Source: a bacterium
Lineage (GTDB): Bacteria > Patescibacteriota > Gracilibacteria > Absconditabacterales > Absconditicoccaceae
Assembly (NCBI GenBank): GCA_020629735.1
Contig: JAHDCT010000057.1
Location: forward strand, 1-7,681
DNA: 7,681 bases
Reading direction: 5' to 3'
The translations under genes and the position numbers were made by a program. Each line of letters begins with the position of its first letter. Positions within the stretch are counted from its first letter, which is position 1. This document shows positions 1 through 7,149 of this stretch, piece by piece. The notes under the pieces were generated by a model. That model did no database searches and was not told the origin of the DNA. It saw only the letters and a list, made by a program, of their open reading frames with translations.

Positions 1-374
1 TTATAAGCCCATGCAACAACGCTGGGAGTTGATACATCCCGAATGCTATTTGGATGACTCAATACTCATTTTTTCTTGTAAATCACCATGTAATCTTCGG
101 TCTCATGTAGAACTTCAAGATCTATCCATGCTGCCTCTTCTAGTATACCTCAGTCAATGAATCTTTCTAAATTATCAATTATTATTTGGTCACCATCATG
201 CAACTTGTATGATTTTTTTACTTCTTTTTCCTGATTTTCTCTTGTAATAACTTTAATTGCTTTTCTCTTGAATAAGTGTTCAAAGAAATTTCTACTATAC
301 TCCATAGATTGAGCAAGTCGTTTATCTATTCTTATACTTTCGCCAGTAAAAATTAGTCTCTTTTCGTTTGACAT
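1..374 (-). CDS. RluA/RluD-family 23S rRNA pseudouridine synthase, N-terminal part (runs off window)
   Basis: Enzymes of this family isomerise specific uridines in rRNA or tRNA to pseudouridine. The 124 visible codons start at ATG 372-374. Residues about 14-70 are an S4 RNA-binding domain (RIDKRLAQSMEYSR at its start, KLHDGDQIII at its end). From about residue 83 the catalytic domain begins, with EVLHETEDYMVIYKKKGVLS followed by HPNS; this matches the family pattern of a strand carrying a D-x-x-V motif, then KPxGxxxHP, although the usual KP is KK here. The catalytic Asp motif (HRLDxxTSG) would lie beyond the window edge and cannot be checked. Two in-frame TGA codons (150-152 and 66-68) read as Gly, the second at the conserved glycine of the KxxG segment. 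The gene starts 11 nt after the sufD-like stop, so the two are probably co-transcribed. RluD versus another RluA-type member cannot be decided. Confidence 0.85.
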
Positions 375-385
375 GACCTAGTCAA

Positions 386-1051
386 CTACCTTAAAATAAC
401 TTCTAAGCAAAATCTTTTTAGATTGTCAATTTCTTCGTTTTCTTGTGAGTCTACTTGGGAAAATAATTCTGTCACATAACCTTCTAACATTAATCTTTCA
501 GATTCTTTCTTTTCGAGCCCTCTCGATCTTAGATAAAAGAGTTTTTCTTCATTTAATTTTTGAATTCTTGCACCGTGTGAGGCTGCAACATCAGATGAAT
601 GTACATCAAGCATAGGTAGTGTCTTAATGCGTATGTCTTCTCCAAGCACAATATTTTCTTCTAGAAGATGCCCTTCAACTTTCTTTACATTTTTGTGAAG
701 ATTAACTCATCAATCTATTTCACAATTACTTCAGTTTTTTAAAAAAGAAACAAGATGAATGTTACTTGTAGCATAATCATTCAATAAATTCGAGTGGCAT
801 TTTAAAAACAGCTTTCATTCTTCTTCTCAGAGAATAAGCCCTTTTATGTTTGCCTCACTCTCTTTTCAAATAGAAGATATATCTATGTCAACTGAGATAC
901 TACCTGAACATATACATAAATAGGTTAATTTTGAAGATTCACCTAATGTGATTTTCCTATACCCCTTTCACGTGTTGAATACATCAACGATAACATACTG
1001 ATTATGATCATCGAGCTGTAATTCAGTATAATCGTTTGTATATATTTGCAT
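386..1051 (-). CDS. sufD: short SufD/SufB-like Fe-S cluster assembly scaffold protein
   Basis: SufB and SufD form, with the ATPase SufC, the SUF scaffold on which Fe-S clusters are built. This 221-residue protein starts at ATG 1049-1051 and ends at TAG 386-388. The C-terminal half carries the SufB/D core signature: LPMLDVHSSDVAASHGARI (beta-helix end), then LNEEKLFYLRSRGL and a helical tail with ERLMLEGYVTEL. The N-terminal half is weakly recognisable beta-rich sequence. SufB and SufD usually exceed 400 residues, so this is a reduced form lacking most of the N-terminal region. Seven in-frame TGA codons read as Gly. It lies 37 nt downstream of pheT and 11 nt upstream of the pseudouridine synthase; no sufB, sufC or sufS is visible. 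I chose SufD over SufB by its short, divergent form, which is a weak criterion. No clear Shine-Dalgarno sequence precedes it. Confidence 0.8.
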
Positions 1052-1088
1052 GCCAACTTATTGGAAATATAAAATTTTTAGTTATCAC

Positions 1089-3608
1089 TTATCTTAGTCT
1101 CCCTCAAATTTGCTCAACTTTTTCAATTACTTTGTCTAGTACTTGATTTATTTGTTCTGTTTGCAGTTGTTCTTCTCATACTATTTTGAGTCTCATAGCA
1201 ATACTTTTCTTTCAGACTTCAAGTTGTTCTCAGGAGTATACATCAAATACTTCTACTCATTTCACTTCTTTTACTTTTGAGACAGCATTTACTACTAGTC
1301 AGTATGGAACGTCTATATCAACTACAAAGTTTATATCTCTCCAAAGTATTTGATCTTGTAGTGTTTCATAGCTGCTAGATCACCTTGATCATGATTTCTT
1401 TTGTGAAGAGGCAATTTCTTCTAAAGTTGATAAAGATAACTCAATAAGAAGAATCTCACCATCAGCAACTAACTTCAAGCTTTCTGCGATATATGGGTGT
1501 AACCTTTGTATGCTTCAAATGTTTTTACCATTTAGCTGAATTTCAGCTTGCTGTACTGGATGAAAATAATCTTTACCTGAAAGTTGATATGTTAGTCTTC
1601 ATTTTGCTTGTACTTGTTCTAGTACTTCAGAAACAAGTAATTTTCCTTCTAGGAAAAGAGATGTAAGTGGGTCTTTATGTAACTTTTTCCTATACGCTAG
1701 CACTCATAAGGTTGTTTCTTCTTTGTTTCCGATTTTCCATGTTTTTCAAATATCAAATATTCTTATTGTTTCAAAGAAACCGCTATTTTTTTGAAGAACT
1801 TCTATTAAAGCAGGGAGTAATGTTGGTCTCAGGTATTGCCGTTCTGGATTAAGACCATTCTTCATTTCGTAAAGATCTTTTTTTTCTATATCAAAAAGTT
1901 CTATCCATTGACTTTTTATCCATGGGTATGTTTCAACTTGATCATAACGCATTCTTTCAATTAGGAATGATTCTAGTTTTCTCTGAAGATGTACTGGAGT
2001 TCATAATGGCGTAAAGCTATTTTTGTCTGAATAGGAGAGTGACTTAATCTTGTCGTATCCATAAATCCTAGCGATTTCTTCTGTTAAGCAAGCTTCTGTT
2101 TCCAAATCTTCAAGTGATCTCCATGCAGGAACATGTACCAGATCTCAAGATATTGTACATCATAGATCTTGCAACACTCAAATTCACATTTCTTCAAAAT
2201 TTTCTATGCTTGCATCAATGATCTTCCCAACTTTATTCCAGTTGATTTGAATATCCTTTTGCGCAAACGATTCATGAGACTCATTTAGCCATCGTGATGT
2301 ACCAACCATATCAAATTCATCTGTGAACGATTTATTCTGCCCAAGGAATTCGTGTAGCAGTTTTATACAAATAAGAGACCAGAGGGGGTTAATATTTTTT
2401 TCAAATCTTAACTCAGCATCTGTTCTAAGTCAAAGTCTTGTTCCTGTTTTTCTTATGGTTACTGGGTCAAAGTTTGCTACTTCTATTGCGATATTTTTTG
2501 TTGACTCATCGACAGATGTATTTAGTCCTCATACAATTCATGCTAGGTCGATTATTTTCTCTTCATCGCAAATTATAATATCTGTACTTATTAAATCATG
2601 TTCTTTTCAGAACAAGTCAGTGAATTTTTCTCCCTCTTTTGCAAACCTAACAGTCATTGTTCATTTTATCTTATCTGCATCAAAAAAATGTACTGGTTGT
2701 CAGGTTAGATGCATAAATATATTTGATAAATCTACTCGGTTACTATTTGATTGGGATTGGAGGCTTGATAGCATACGTCTTAACCTTATTCAAGACGGTC
2801 TCTGGTTAATATTTCTTAGTTCCGTCATTGAATACGTATATACTTTGTCTGATTCAATCTTGAAAGAACGTTCTGACGCTGGGGTGTTTTCTAGATATGA
2901 AAGAACTTGTGTTCCTTGTCATAATTTCATTATTTCTTCAACTCCTCCTATATCTTCATAATCAACTCATGCTTGCTTTGCTATTGCTTTTATTTCTACT
3001 GAAAGTCAAAAGTGTCCAAACATATCTGGTCTGTGAGTAATTGTTTTATTTTCAACGTCCATTGACCAATCTTCGAGAAAAGGATACCTTTGTTTCAAAG
3101 TCATTCAGAGATCGGATTGATTTAAATCATCCATATCCCGAATTGTTTCAATGTTTCATCTCGCAGTTCATGGAGCCTCATCAGTTGCCATAAGAGCCCG
3201 TATCCACTTTTCCTCTAGATCTTCTGCTATTCAGAGTTCCTCCTTACTACAGATCATTCCGTTTGATTCTACTCCTCTCATTTCACGTGGTTCAATTGCT
3301 AGACCAATTGTATCTAGATAACATCATGGTAATGCTACTGCTACGTAGATACCTTTTCTTGCATTGCTAGCACCGCAACAAATTTGATAAGTTCCTTTAG
3401 CTCAGCAGTTAACCGTACACACAGTTAGCTTGTCAGCATTAGGGTGTTGATATGCATCGGTTATATATCAGATAACTACTTCATCTGGAAGTTTCGTGAA
3501 ATGTATTTCTTCAACTTCACATACTTTTAAGGTTAGCTGATTTGCTAGTTCCTCTGCATCGATATGTACTTTTGCAAACTTTTCTAAGAGAGATCTTGTA
3601 TAGAGCAT
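1089..3608 (-). CDS. pheT: phenylalanine--tRNA ligase beta subunit
   Basis: PheT is the beta subunit of the cytoplasmic alpha2-beta2 enzyme that charges tRNA-Phe; it provides tRNA binding and editing. The frame spans 839 residues from ATG 3606-3608 to TAA 1089-1091, a little above the usual ~800. The bacterial domains follow in order: EMAP-II-like tRNA-binding domain from about residue 40 (HPNADKLTVCTVNCG 55-69, then CGASNARKGIYVAVALPG); B3/B4 editing domain about 210-410 (GQPVHFFDADK 303-313, DLAGIVGGLN 354-363, LGLRTDAELRFEKN 392-405); B5 and catalytic-like core (LTEEIARIYGYDKI; NPERQYLRPTLLPALIEVL); and a C-terminal FDX-ACB anticodon-binding domain about 757-839 ending GGRLR. About 34 in-frame TGA codons read as Gly, many at conserved sites such as VNCG, LPG, GHFG and LAGIVG. 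With TGA as stop no fragment exceeds about 70 residues. The partner gene pheS is not adjacent. Confidence 0.97.
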
Positions 3609-3730
3609 TGTTTTAAATTGAAATATAATTAGTTGTTCATTTGCACATACTTTTTTGATACGAGTAAATGACGTGAAATGAAATTTACTTTACTGATGTG
3701 ATTTCTGATTTCTAATAAAAAGATCTTATT
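3609..3730 (-). promoter_or_regulatory. 122-nt truB-pheT intergenic region with possible pheT promoter
   Basis: This is the largest gap in the minus-strand series and the most likely place for an internal promoter. On the minus strand a TATATT hexamer (plus positions 3622-3627) lies 13 nt before the pheT start codon, but I find no convincing -35 partner at 16-18 nt. A 7-bp inverted repeat, AGTAAAT at 3663-3669 and ATTTACT at 3683-3689 with a 13-nt spacer, lies in the middle. I looked for a tRNA gene, a T-box or a leader peptide and saw none. Function is a guess. Confidence 0.25.
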
Positions 3731-4342
3731 CTATACTTTAAATCATCCAATAGATTCTCTGTGTAACTGAGTTAAAATTCCTCCACATCAGCATTTTTCT
3801 CATAGCCAGTGTGCAATAGATCTGATATAGGTTCCTGAACCAACCTTAAGACGTATTTTCAGTTCGGGAAATTTGTAATCAATAATTTCATACTTGATGA
3901 CTTGCATTTCTATATCGATAAATCTTGGGTTTCCCTCTCTCGCATACTCATATAATCTTTTTCATCAAATTTTCTTTGCTGAAAAAGGTGTAAGAGGCAT
4001 TTTGTTCCATCCCAAAATGCTCTCCAAATGTTTTTCAATCTCTAATTTACTTGGTGCTTTTAATGTTTCCTTGCTAAGCTCTTCATAGTATTCTCGAAAA
4101 TCTGAATCTCGTGTATCTGATTTTTTTGAGAAATCTATTGTTGCAACGTATGTCTTTTCCATTCACACAAATTTTTGGATACGCTTAGTATCTTTACCTA
4201 TTGCAATGATTAGTAATCACGTCGCAAGAGGATCTAAAGTTCCAGCATGTCCAATTTTTGTTTTTCTTGGATATAGTTTTTTTAGTTTACGTATAACATC
4301 AAAACTAGTGCATCAAGTGGGCTTTTCTATAAGTAGAAACAT
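3731..4342 (-). CDS. truB: tRNA pseudouridine(55) synthase, compact form
   Basis: TruB makes the universal pseudouridine 55 in the T-loop of tRNAs. The frame runs from ATG 4340-4342 to TAG 3731-3733, 203 residues. The family motifs are all present: KPTGCTSFD (7-15), the catalytic loop GHAGTLDPLATGLL (31-44) with catalytic Asp37, KTYVATIDF, PLTPFSAKKIGGKRLYEYAR, and the C-terminal motif GTYIRSIAHWLG (170-181). Eight in-frame TGA codons encode Gly, including KPTG and LATG, glycines that are close to invariant. The protein stops about 20 residues after the GTYIR motif (…IGGFKV), so the C-terminal PUA-like domain of longer TruB proteins is absent. It starts 25 nt downstream of the FtsB-like gene and has no obvious Shine-Dalgarno sequence, which suggests coupled translation or a leader-independent start. 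Confidence 0.96.
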
Positions 4343-4367
4343 GAAAGAAATTACTTTTAAATTAGTG

Positions 4368-4775
4368 CTATTGTAGAATTCATAAATCTTTAAGAGGAGT
4401 TAACTTATCATTAATGAAATAATGCCGAGATTCTTCTGGTGAAGATATTTTAATAACGTCATCTTCAGATTGACGAGAAAGAATTTCATCTGGAAGAGAT
4501 TCATCTTTTGTAAGAGGTTTTTTTGATTTTAACCTTACTACTCGCTCTCAATCATACAACACTCCATTCTCGTGTCCAATGTAATATGGAGCCCATTCAC
4601 TCTCTAGGTATGGTTTCTCGAAATTCTTTACATATTGGATTTCTTCTTCAACTAATGAGCTTTCGTTTTGAATTAATTCAATTGAACCAAGCATGGACTG
4701 TCTCGATAAATATGCCTGCAAAGCCAGTATTGAAAAATAGAAGGTAGCAAAAAAGATGATATACCTTCGATACAT
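4368..4775 (-). CDS. small membrane protein, probable FtsB/DivIC-like septum formation initiator
   Basis: The protein has 135 residues from ATG 4773-4775 to TAG 4368-4370. It begins with a short basic cytoplasmic end (MYRR), one transmembrane helix (about residues 5-23, IIFFATFYFSILALQAYL), then a predicted helical or coiled-coil stretch (about 27-52, rich in E, I, L, Q). PYLESEWAPYY and DGERVVRLK follow. That order, TM - coiled coil - YLExxAR-like - GExVxR, is the architecture of FtsB/DivIC, bitopic divisome proteins that link cell division to septal peptidoglycan synthesis. The glycine of DGERVV is a TGA codon (4548-4550); a second TGA is near the end. The C-terminal 50 residues (acidic, low complexity) match nothing I know. 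An upstream in-frame ATG (4803-4805) would add ten residues, but the chosen start has a good ribosome binding site. The family call is by architecture and motif resemblance only. Confidence 0.6.
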
Positions 4776-4779
4776 AGTG

Positions 4780-4785
4780 TTCCTT
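4780..4785 (-). promoter_or_regulatory. ribosome binding site deciding the start of the FtsB-like gene
   Basis: On the minus strand AAGGAA lies 4 nt before ATG 4773-4775. The alternative in-frame ATG at 4803-4805 has no purine-rich element at the right distance, so the internal start is preferred. Confidence 0.55.
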
Positions 4786-4824
4786 AAAAACTGATGGTGA
4801 CGCATACTTCGTTAATCAAATAAA

Positions 4825-6327
4825 CTATTGCCAGAGAACAAATTTGTCATCATGACCATGATAAAAAGAAATAACTTTTAATACATCTCATTTTTTAATT
4901 CCATGCTGTTCTCGTTTTTTTATAATAGATTTTTTTTGTAATTCACGTCGATATCGTAATTCTGCTTCGTCATTTCATCGAGGGAGTACAAACGTAAGAT
5001 AGCATACTTCATGGTCATAAATCTCCCAGATTTTTGTGTTTTTCTCATTTTTACCTTCCGGTAAGTATCCTTCTTCTACAAGTAATGGTAAATATTCTTC
5101 TGTTATTTCGATTATTTCTCCTCTTAAGTCTTCGTAAGGATCAAATGTATCAAAATCGTTCTTTACTAGCAAACGGTCATTTTCAATGAGATTAATCATT
5201 TGGTCTAATACTTCTGGAACTCATTGTTTTGTTACTGCAGAGATTACTTTTGTTCTCCTTTTAACTAGCTCCTGTGATATATTAAAGCCACGCTCGCTTA
5301 ACTGCTCTCTACATGATTTTATCCAACCAATTTTATATTCATCTTGAATTTCTGGATCTCAAAGCATGTCTGATTTATTTATTATCCAGCTTATTGCTTT
5401 AGTTAATATGCGCTCTCTTGTTCCATCAGATGAAAGAGCCCATATATCAATATAGCAAACTCAATTTTCTTCGTTACATTCAATGCTATCAAACTCATAT
5501 CACTGAGGAATATAAACATTCTCCGAGAAAAAACTTATTATTTCGTCTAGAAGGACTCAAAAATCTTCTCGGCCTTGTTCAAAACGTGATGCATCAATCA
5601 TAAACATCAGTACCCTACTTTTCATCACATGTCTTAAGAACTCATTTCAAAGACCTTTCCCGCTACTTGCTCATCCTATCAATCAAGGTATATCAATTAG
5701 GGTAAATCATTTTTCTCTGTGATGCACCACTCATAAGTTTGGCACTAAAGTTGTAAAATGGTACTCAGCAGTTTTTGCTTTTACATTACTTACTACATTA
5801 ATCAGAGATGATTTTCACACACTAGGTGTTCCAACAAGAGCCACATCAGCCAACATTTGTAGTTCTAAAACAATCTTTTTTTTATGTCATGGTTCTCCAT
5901 ATAAAGCGATGTGTGGGTATTGTACTTGAGGCGTTGTGAAATGCATATTACCAACTCCTCCCTTACCTCATTTAACTATGCATACTTCCTGACCATGTTC
6001 TAGGATTTGAGCTTCAATTTCTCCCGTATCAACATTCCTAATTATTGTTCCTAAAGGTACTAATAATCTTAGATCTTCTGCATCCTTACCATACTTTTCA
6101 CTCGATCATCACGGTTCACCTTGTTCAGCTTTGAAATCAACTTTAAATCTATACTGCATGAGTGTCCATTCATTTTCTGATCAAACAAAATAGACCGATC
6201 CTCATTTTCATCAATCTCATCATGCTGGTCACCCAAAAGGAACGTGTTTTTCACGTCTTCATGCAATAACACCATCTCCTCATCTTCAAGATGCAACCTT
6301 TACTCTTACTTTATCAAAAAATTTCAT
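4825..6327 (-). CDS. obg: Obg-family GTPase (ObgE/CgtA), enlarged G domain
   Basis: Obg is an essential GTPase that binds the large ribosomal subunit during assembly and takes part in stress control. The frame runs from ATG 6325-6327 to TAG 4825-4827, 500 residues against 390-430 typically. The N-terminal Obg fold (1-~155) has its glycine-rich loops: SGRGGDGV (13-20) and FGGPAGGDGGKGGSV (31-45). The G domain has P-loop GTPSVGKS (166-173), G2 YHFTTLVPNLG (189-199), G3 DIPGLIGGA (212-220), G4 NKSD (317-320) and G5 ISAVT (362-366). Between Asp245 and Asn317 there are about 30 residues more than in E. coli ObgE. The C-terminus (GIKKGDVLKV, ending FVLWQ) resembles a degenerate OCT domain. About 27 in-frame TGA codons encode Gly, including Gly171 of the P-loop and several in tandem in the Obg loops. 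It is the first gene of the minus-strand series and diverges from rlmH. Confidence 0.97.
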
Positions 6328-6400
6328 GTGCTAAAGAAGCTTAGTCTTGATTATAAAAAATATCCTTGTACAGTATCGTGTATTTATAGGAAAGAAATCT
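6328..6400. promoter_or_regulatory. divergent obg / rlmH intergenic promoter region
   Basis: This 73-nt spacer must hold the promoters of both divergent genes unless rlmH is read from elsewhere. On the minus strand a perfect TATAAT (-10) occupies plus positions 6350-6355, which would put the obg transcript start about 15 nt before its ATG, close to leaderless; no Shine-Dalgarno sequence precedes obg, which fits. I see no good -35 at 16-18 nt (the region is CGATAC-like). For rlmH no convincing promoter hexamers are visible. Confidence 0.4.
6388..6394 (+). promoter_or_regulatory. ribosome binding site of rlmH
   Basis: AGGAAAG lies 6 nt before ATG 6401-6403, a standard Shine-Dalgarno spacing. 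It is the clearest ribosome binding site in the window and supports the chosen rlmH start. Confidence 0.65.
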
Positions 6401-6856
6401 ATGAAATCAACCATCCTCTGCTTTAATGATTCTGATAAGCATTTTTCTGTGTCTATACAAGAGTATATCAAAAGGTTATGAAAAGACTGTGAGCTTTTAA
6501 ACCTTAAACCTGTTAAATTTTGATCTAGAGATCAAATTATTCAAAAGGAAACCGAAATTATTCTTGAAAAAATTTTTGCACGACAAAAAAGATATAACTG
6601 ATCTGTATTCTTATTAAGTATTTCCTGAAATAGTTTTTCTACAGAAGAGCTACAAAAAAAAATTGCTCCTCATTCTAGAAACCTCTTTCTTATATGATGA
6701 GCTTATTGATTTAATGAATCAGCCTTATCTGCTTATATTACTTGAAAAATTTCATTTGGGAGACAAACAGTCCCTCACTGATTGGCTAAATTAATCCTTC
6801 TTGAACAAATATATAGAGTTTCAACTCTTCATTCTGGGAAAAAATACCACTACTAG
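6401..6856 (+). CDS. rlmH: 23S rRNA (pseudouridine1915-N3)-methyltransferase
   Basis: RlmH is a small SPOUT-fold, SAM-dependent methyltransferase that methylates pseudouridine 1915 in helix 69 of 23S rRNA on assembled ribosomes. The frame is 151 residues from ATG 6401-6403 to TAG 6854-6856, close to the usual ~155. The diagnostic C-terminal knot is complete: FLLSISGNSFSTEEL (70-84), FLIGGAYGFNES (96-107) as the SAM-binding knot, KISFGRQTVPHGLAKLILLE (116-135), then QIYR (136-139) and the terminal KKYHY (147-151). Nine in-frame TGA codons read as Gly, including both glycines of IGG and that of AYGF. It is the only plus-strand gene. In family members the target uridines are pseudouridylated by RluD, and a gene of that superfamily lies at the other end of this window, an attractive but unproven pairing. 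Confidence 0.96.
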
Positions 6857-6885
6857 CATGCTTCTTATATTCATAATTTGATATA

Positions 6886-7062
6886 CTATATTTTACTTAT
6901 TTCTAGTTGTGCATCTTGTCCATAAGTACTTCTCATCATTTCTTCTATGGCAACAGATTTTTTACTAAGGATATATTGAGCTGTAAAAAAGTATGCTGCT
7001 CATATAATTACGAGTACAAGAAATGCGATACATATATCCCCTAAGAAACGCCTAATTAACAT
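6886..7062 (-). CDS. 58-residue single-TM protein of unknown function
   Basis: I do not recognise this gene. It reads from ATG 7060-7062 to TAG 6886-6888. The protein has a short basic N-terminus (MLIRRF), one hydrophobic helix (about residues 8-32, with FLVLVIIGAAYFFTAQYIL) and a short polar C-terminus (KKSVAIEEMMRSTYGQDAQ). The glycine of IIGAAY is a TGA codon. The positive-inside rule is ambiguous, since charged residues flank both ends of the helix. Support for it being real comes from the strong promoter immediately upstream, a continuous frame under code 25 and its fit between two neighbours. It converges on rlmH with 29 nt between the stops. No Shine-Dalgarno sequence is visible. A small membrane regulator or subunit is possible, but nothing in the sequence shows this. 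Confidence 0.6.
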
Positions 7063-7080
7063 TGGTATTTATGTTTGGCT

Positions 7081-7135
7081 AAATGCAACAATAAAATTAT
7101 ATAATAATTTTCATATTTGTCAAATTATTGCATTT
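7081..7135. repeat. nested inverted repeats bracketing a promoter
   Basis: An 8-bp perfect inverted pair, AAATGCAA at 7081-7088 and TTGCATTT at 7128-7135, flanks the -35/-10 pair on both sides. A second 8-bp pair, AATAATTT at 7103-7110 and AAATTATT at 7122-7129, lies inside it and overlaps the -35 hexamer. The outer arms contain G/C and are less easily explained by AT bias than the inner arms. The placement suits an operator, but this is inference. Confidence 0.45.
7096..7123 (-). promoter_or_regulatory. near-consensus sigma70-type promoter for the 58-residue ORFan
   Basis: On the minus strand TTGACA (plus 7118-7123) and TATAAT (plus 7096-7101) are separated by 16 nt, both hexamers perfect matches to consensus. 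Transcription would start near 7089, giving a leader of about 27 nt before ATG 7060-7062. In AT-rich DNA a TATAAT alone is cheap, but the paired hexamers at a permitted spacing in a short intergenic gap make this the best promoter in the window. Confidence 0.7.
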
Positions 7136-7149
7136 GTTCTTTTCCTTCA

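Noticed and set aside
2323..2961. 212-residue open frame on the plus strand
   Set aside because: It lies wholly inside pheT on the opposite strand. The minus frame there carries the B3/B4 motifs (GQPVHFFDADK, LRTDAELRF), and the plus translation is serine/phenylalanine-rich without recognisable domains. It is an antisense shadow.
1089..3608. Broken pheT pseudogene with dozens of premature stops
   Set aside because: Only TGA interrupts the frame, never TAA or TAG, and the same holds for every other gene. TGA positions fall on conserved glycines, so recoding is the explanation, not decay.
3609..3730. tRNA gene or T-box leader upstream of pheT
   Set aside because: No T-loop consensus, no CCA end, no cloverleaf arms and no T-box motif were visible on either strand.
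3894..4088. Plus-strand open frames at 1667-1852, 3894-4088, 4523-4747, 5418-5603 and 6244-6426
   Set aside because: All are antisense to pheT, truB, the FtsB-like gene or obg, or straddle the obg/rlmH spacer, have no ribosome binding site and give no recognisable protein.
6069..6296. 75-residue minus-strand open frame
   Set aside because: It is a different frame within the obg N-terminal region. The correct frame gives the Obg glycine-rich fold; this one gives nothing known.
386..6856. UGA as selenocysteine or tryptophan
   Set aside because: Far too many TGA codons for selenocysteine, and no Cys/Sec positions match. Trp is excluded because conserved sites need Gly and TGG is used for Trp.
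6857..6885. Bidirectional terminator between rlmH and the 58-residue ORFan
   Set aside because: The gap has an 8-bp palindrome (AGCATGCT) at its edge, but no stem with a loop and U-tract on either strand. I cannot support a terminator.
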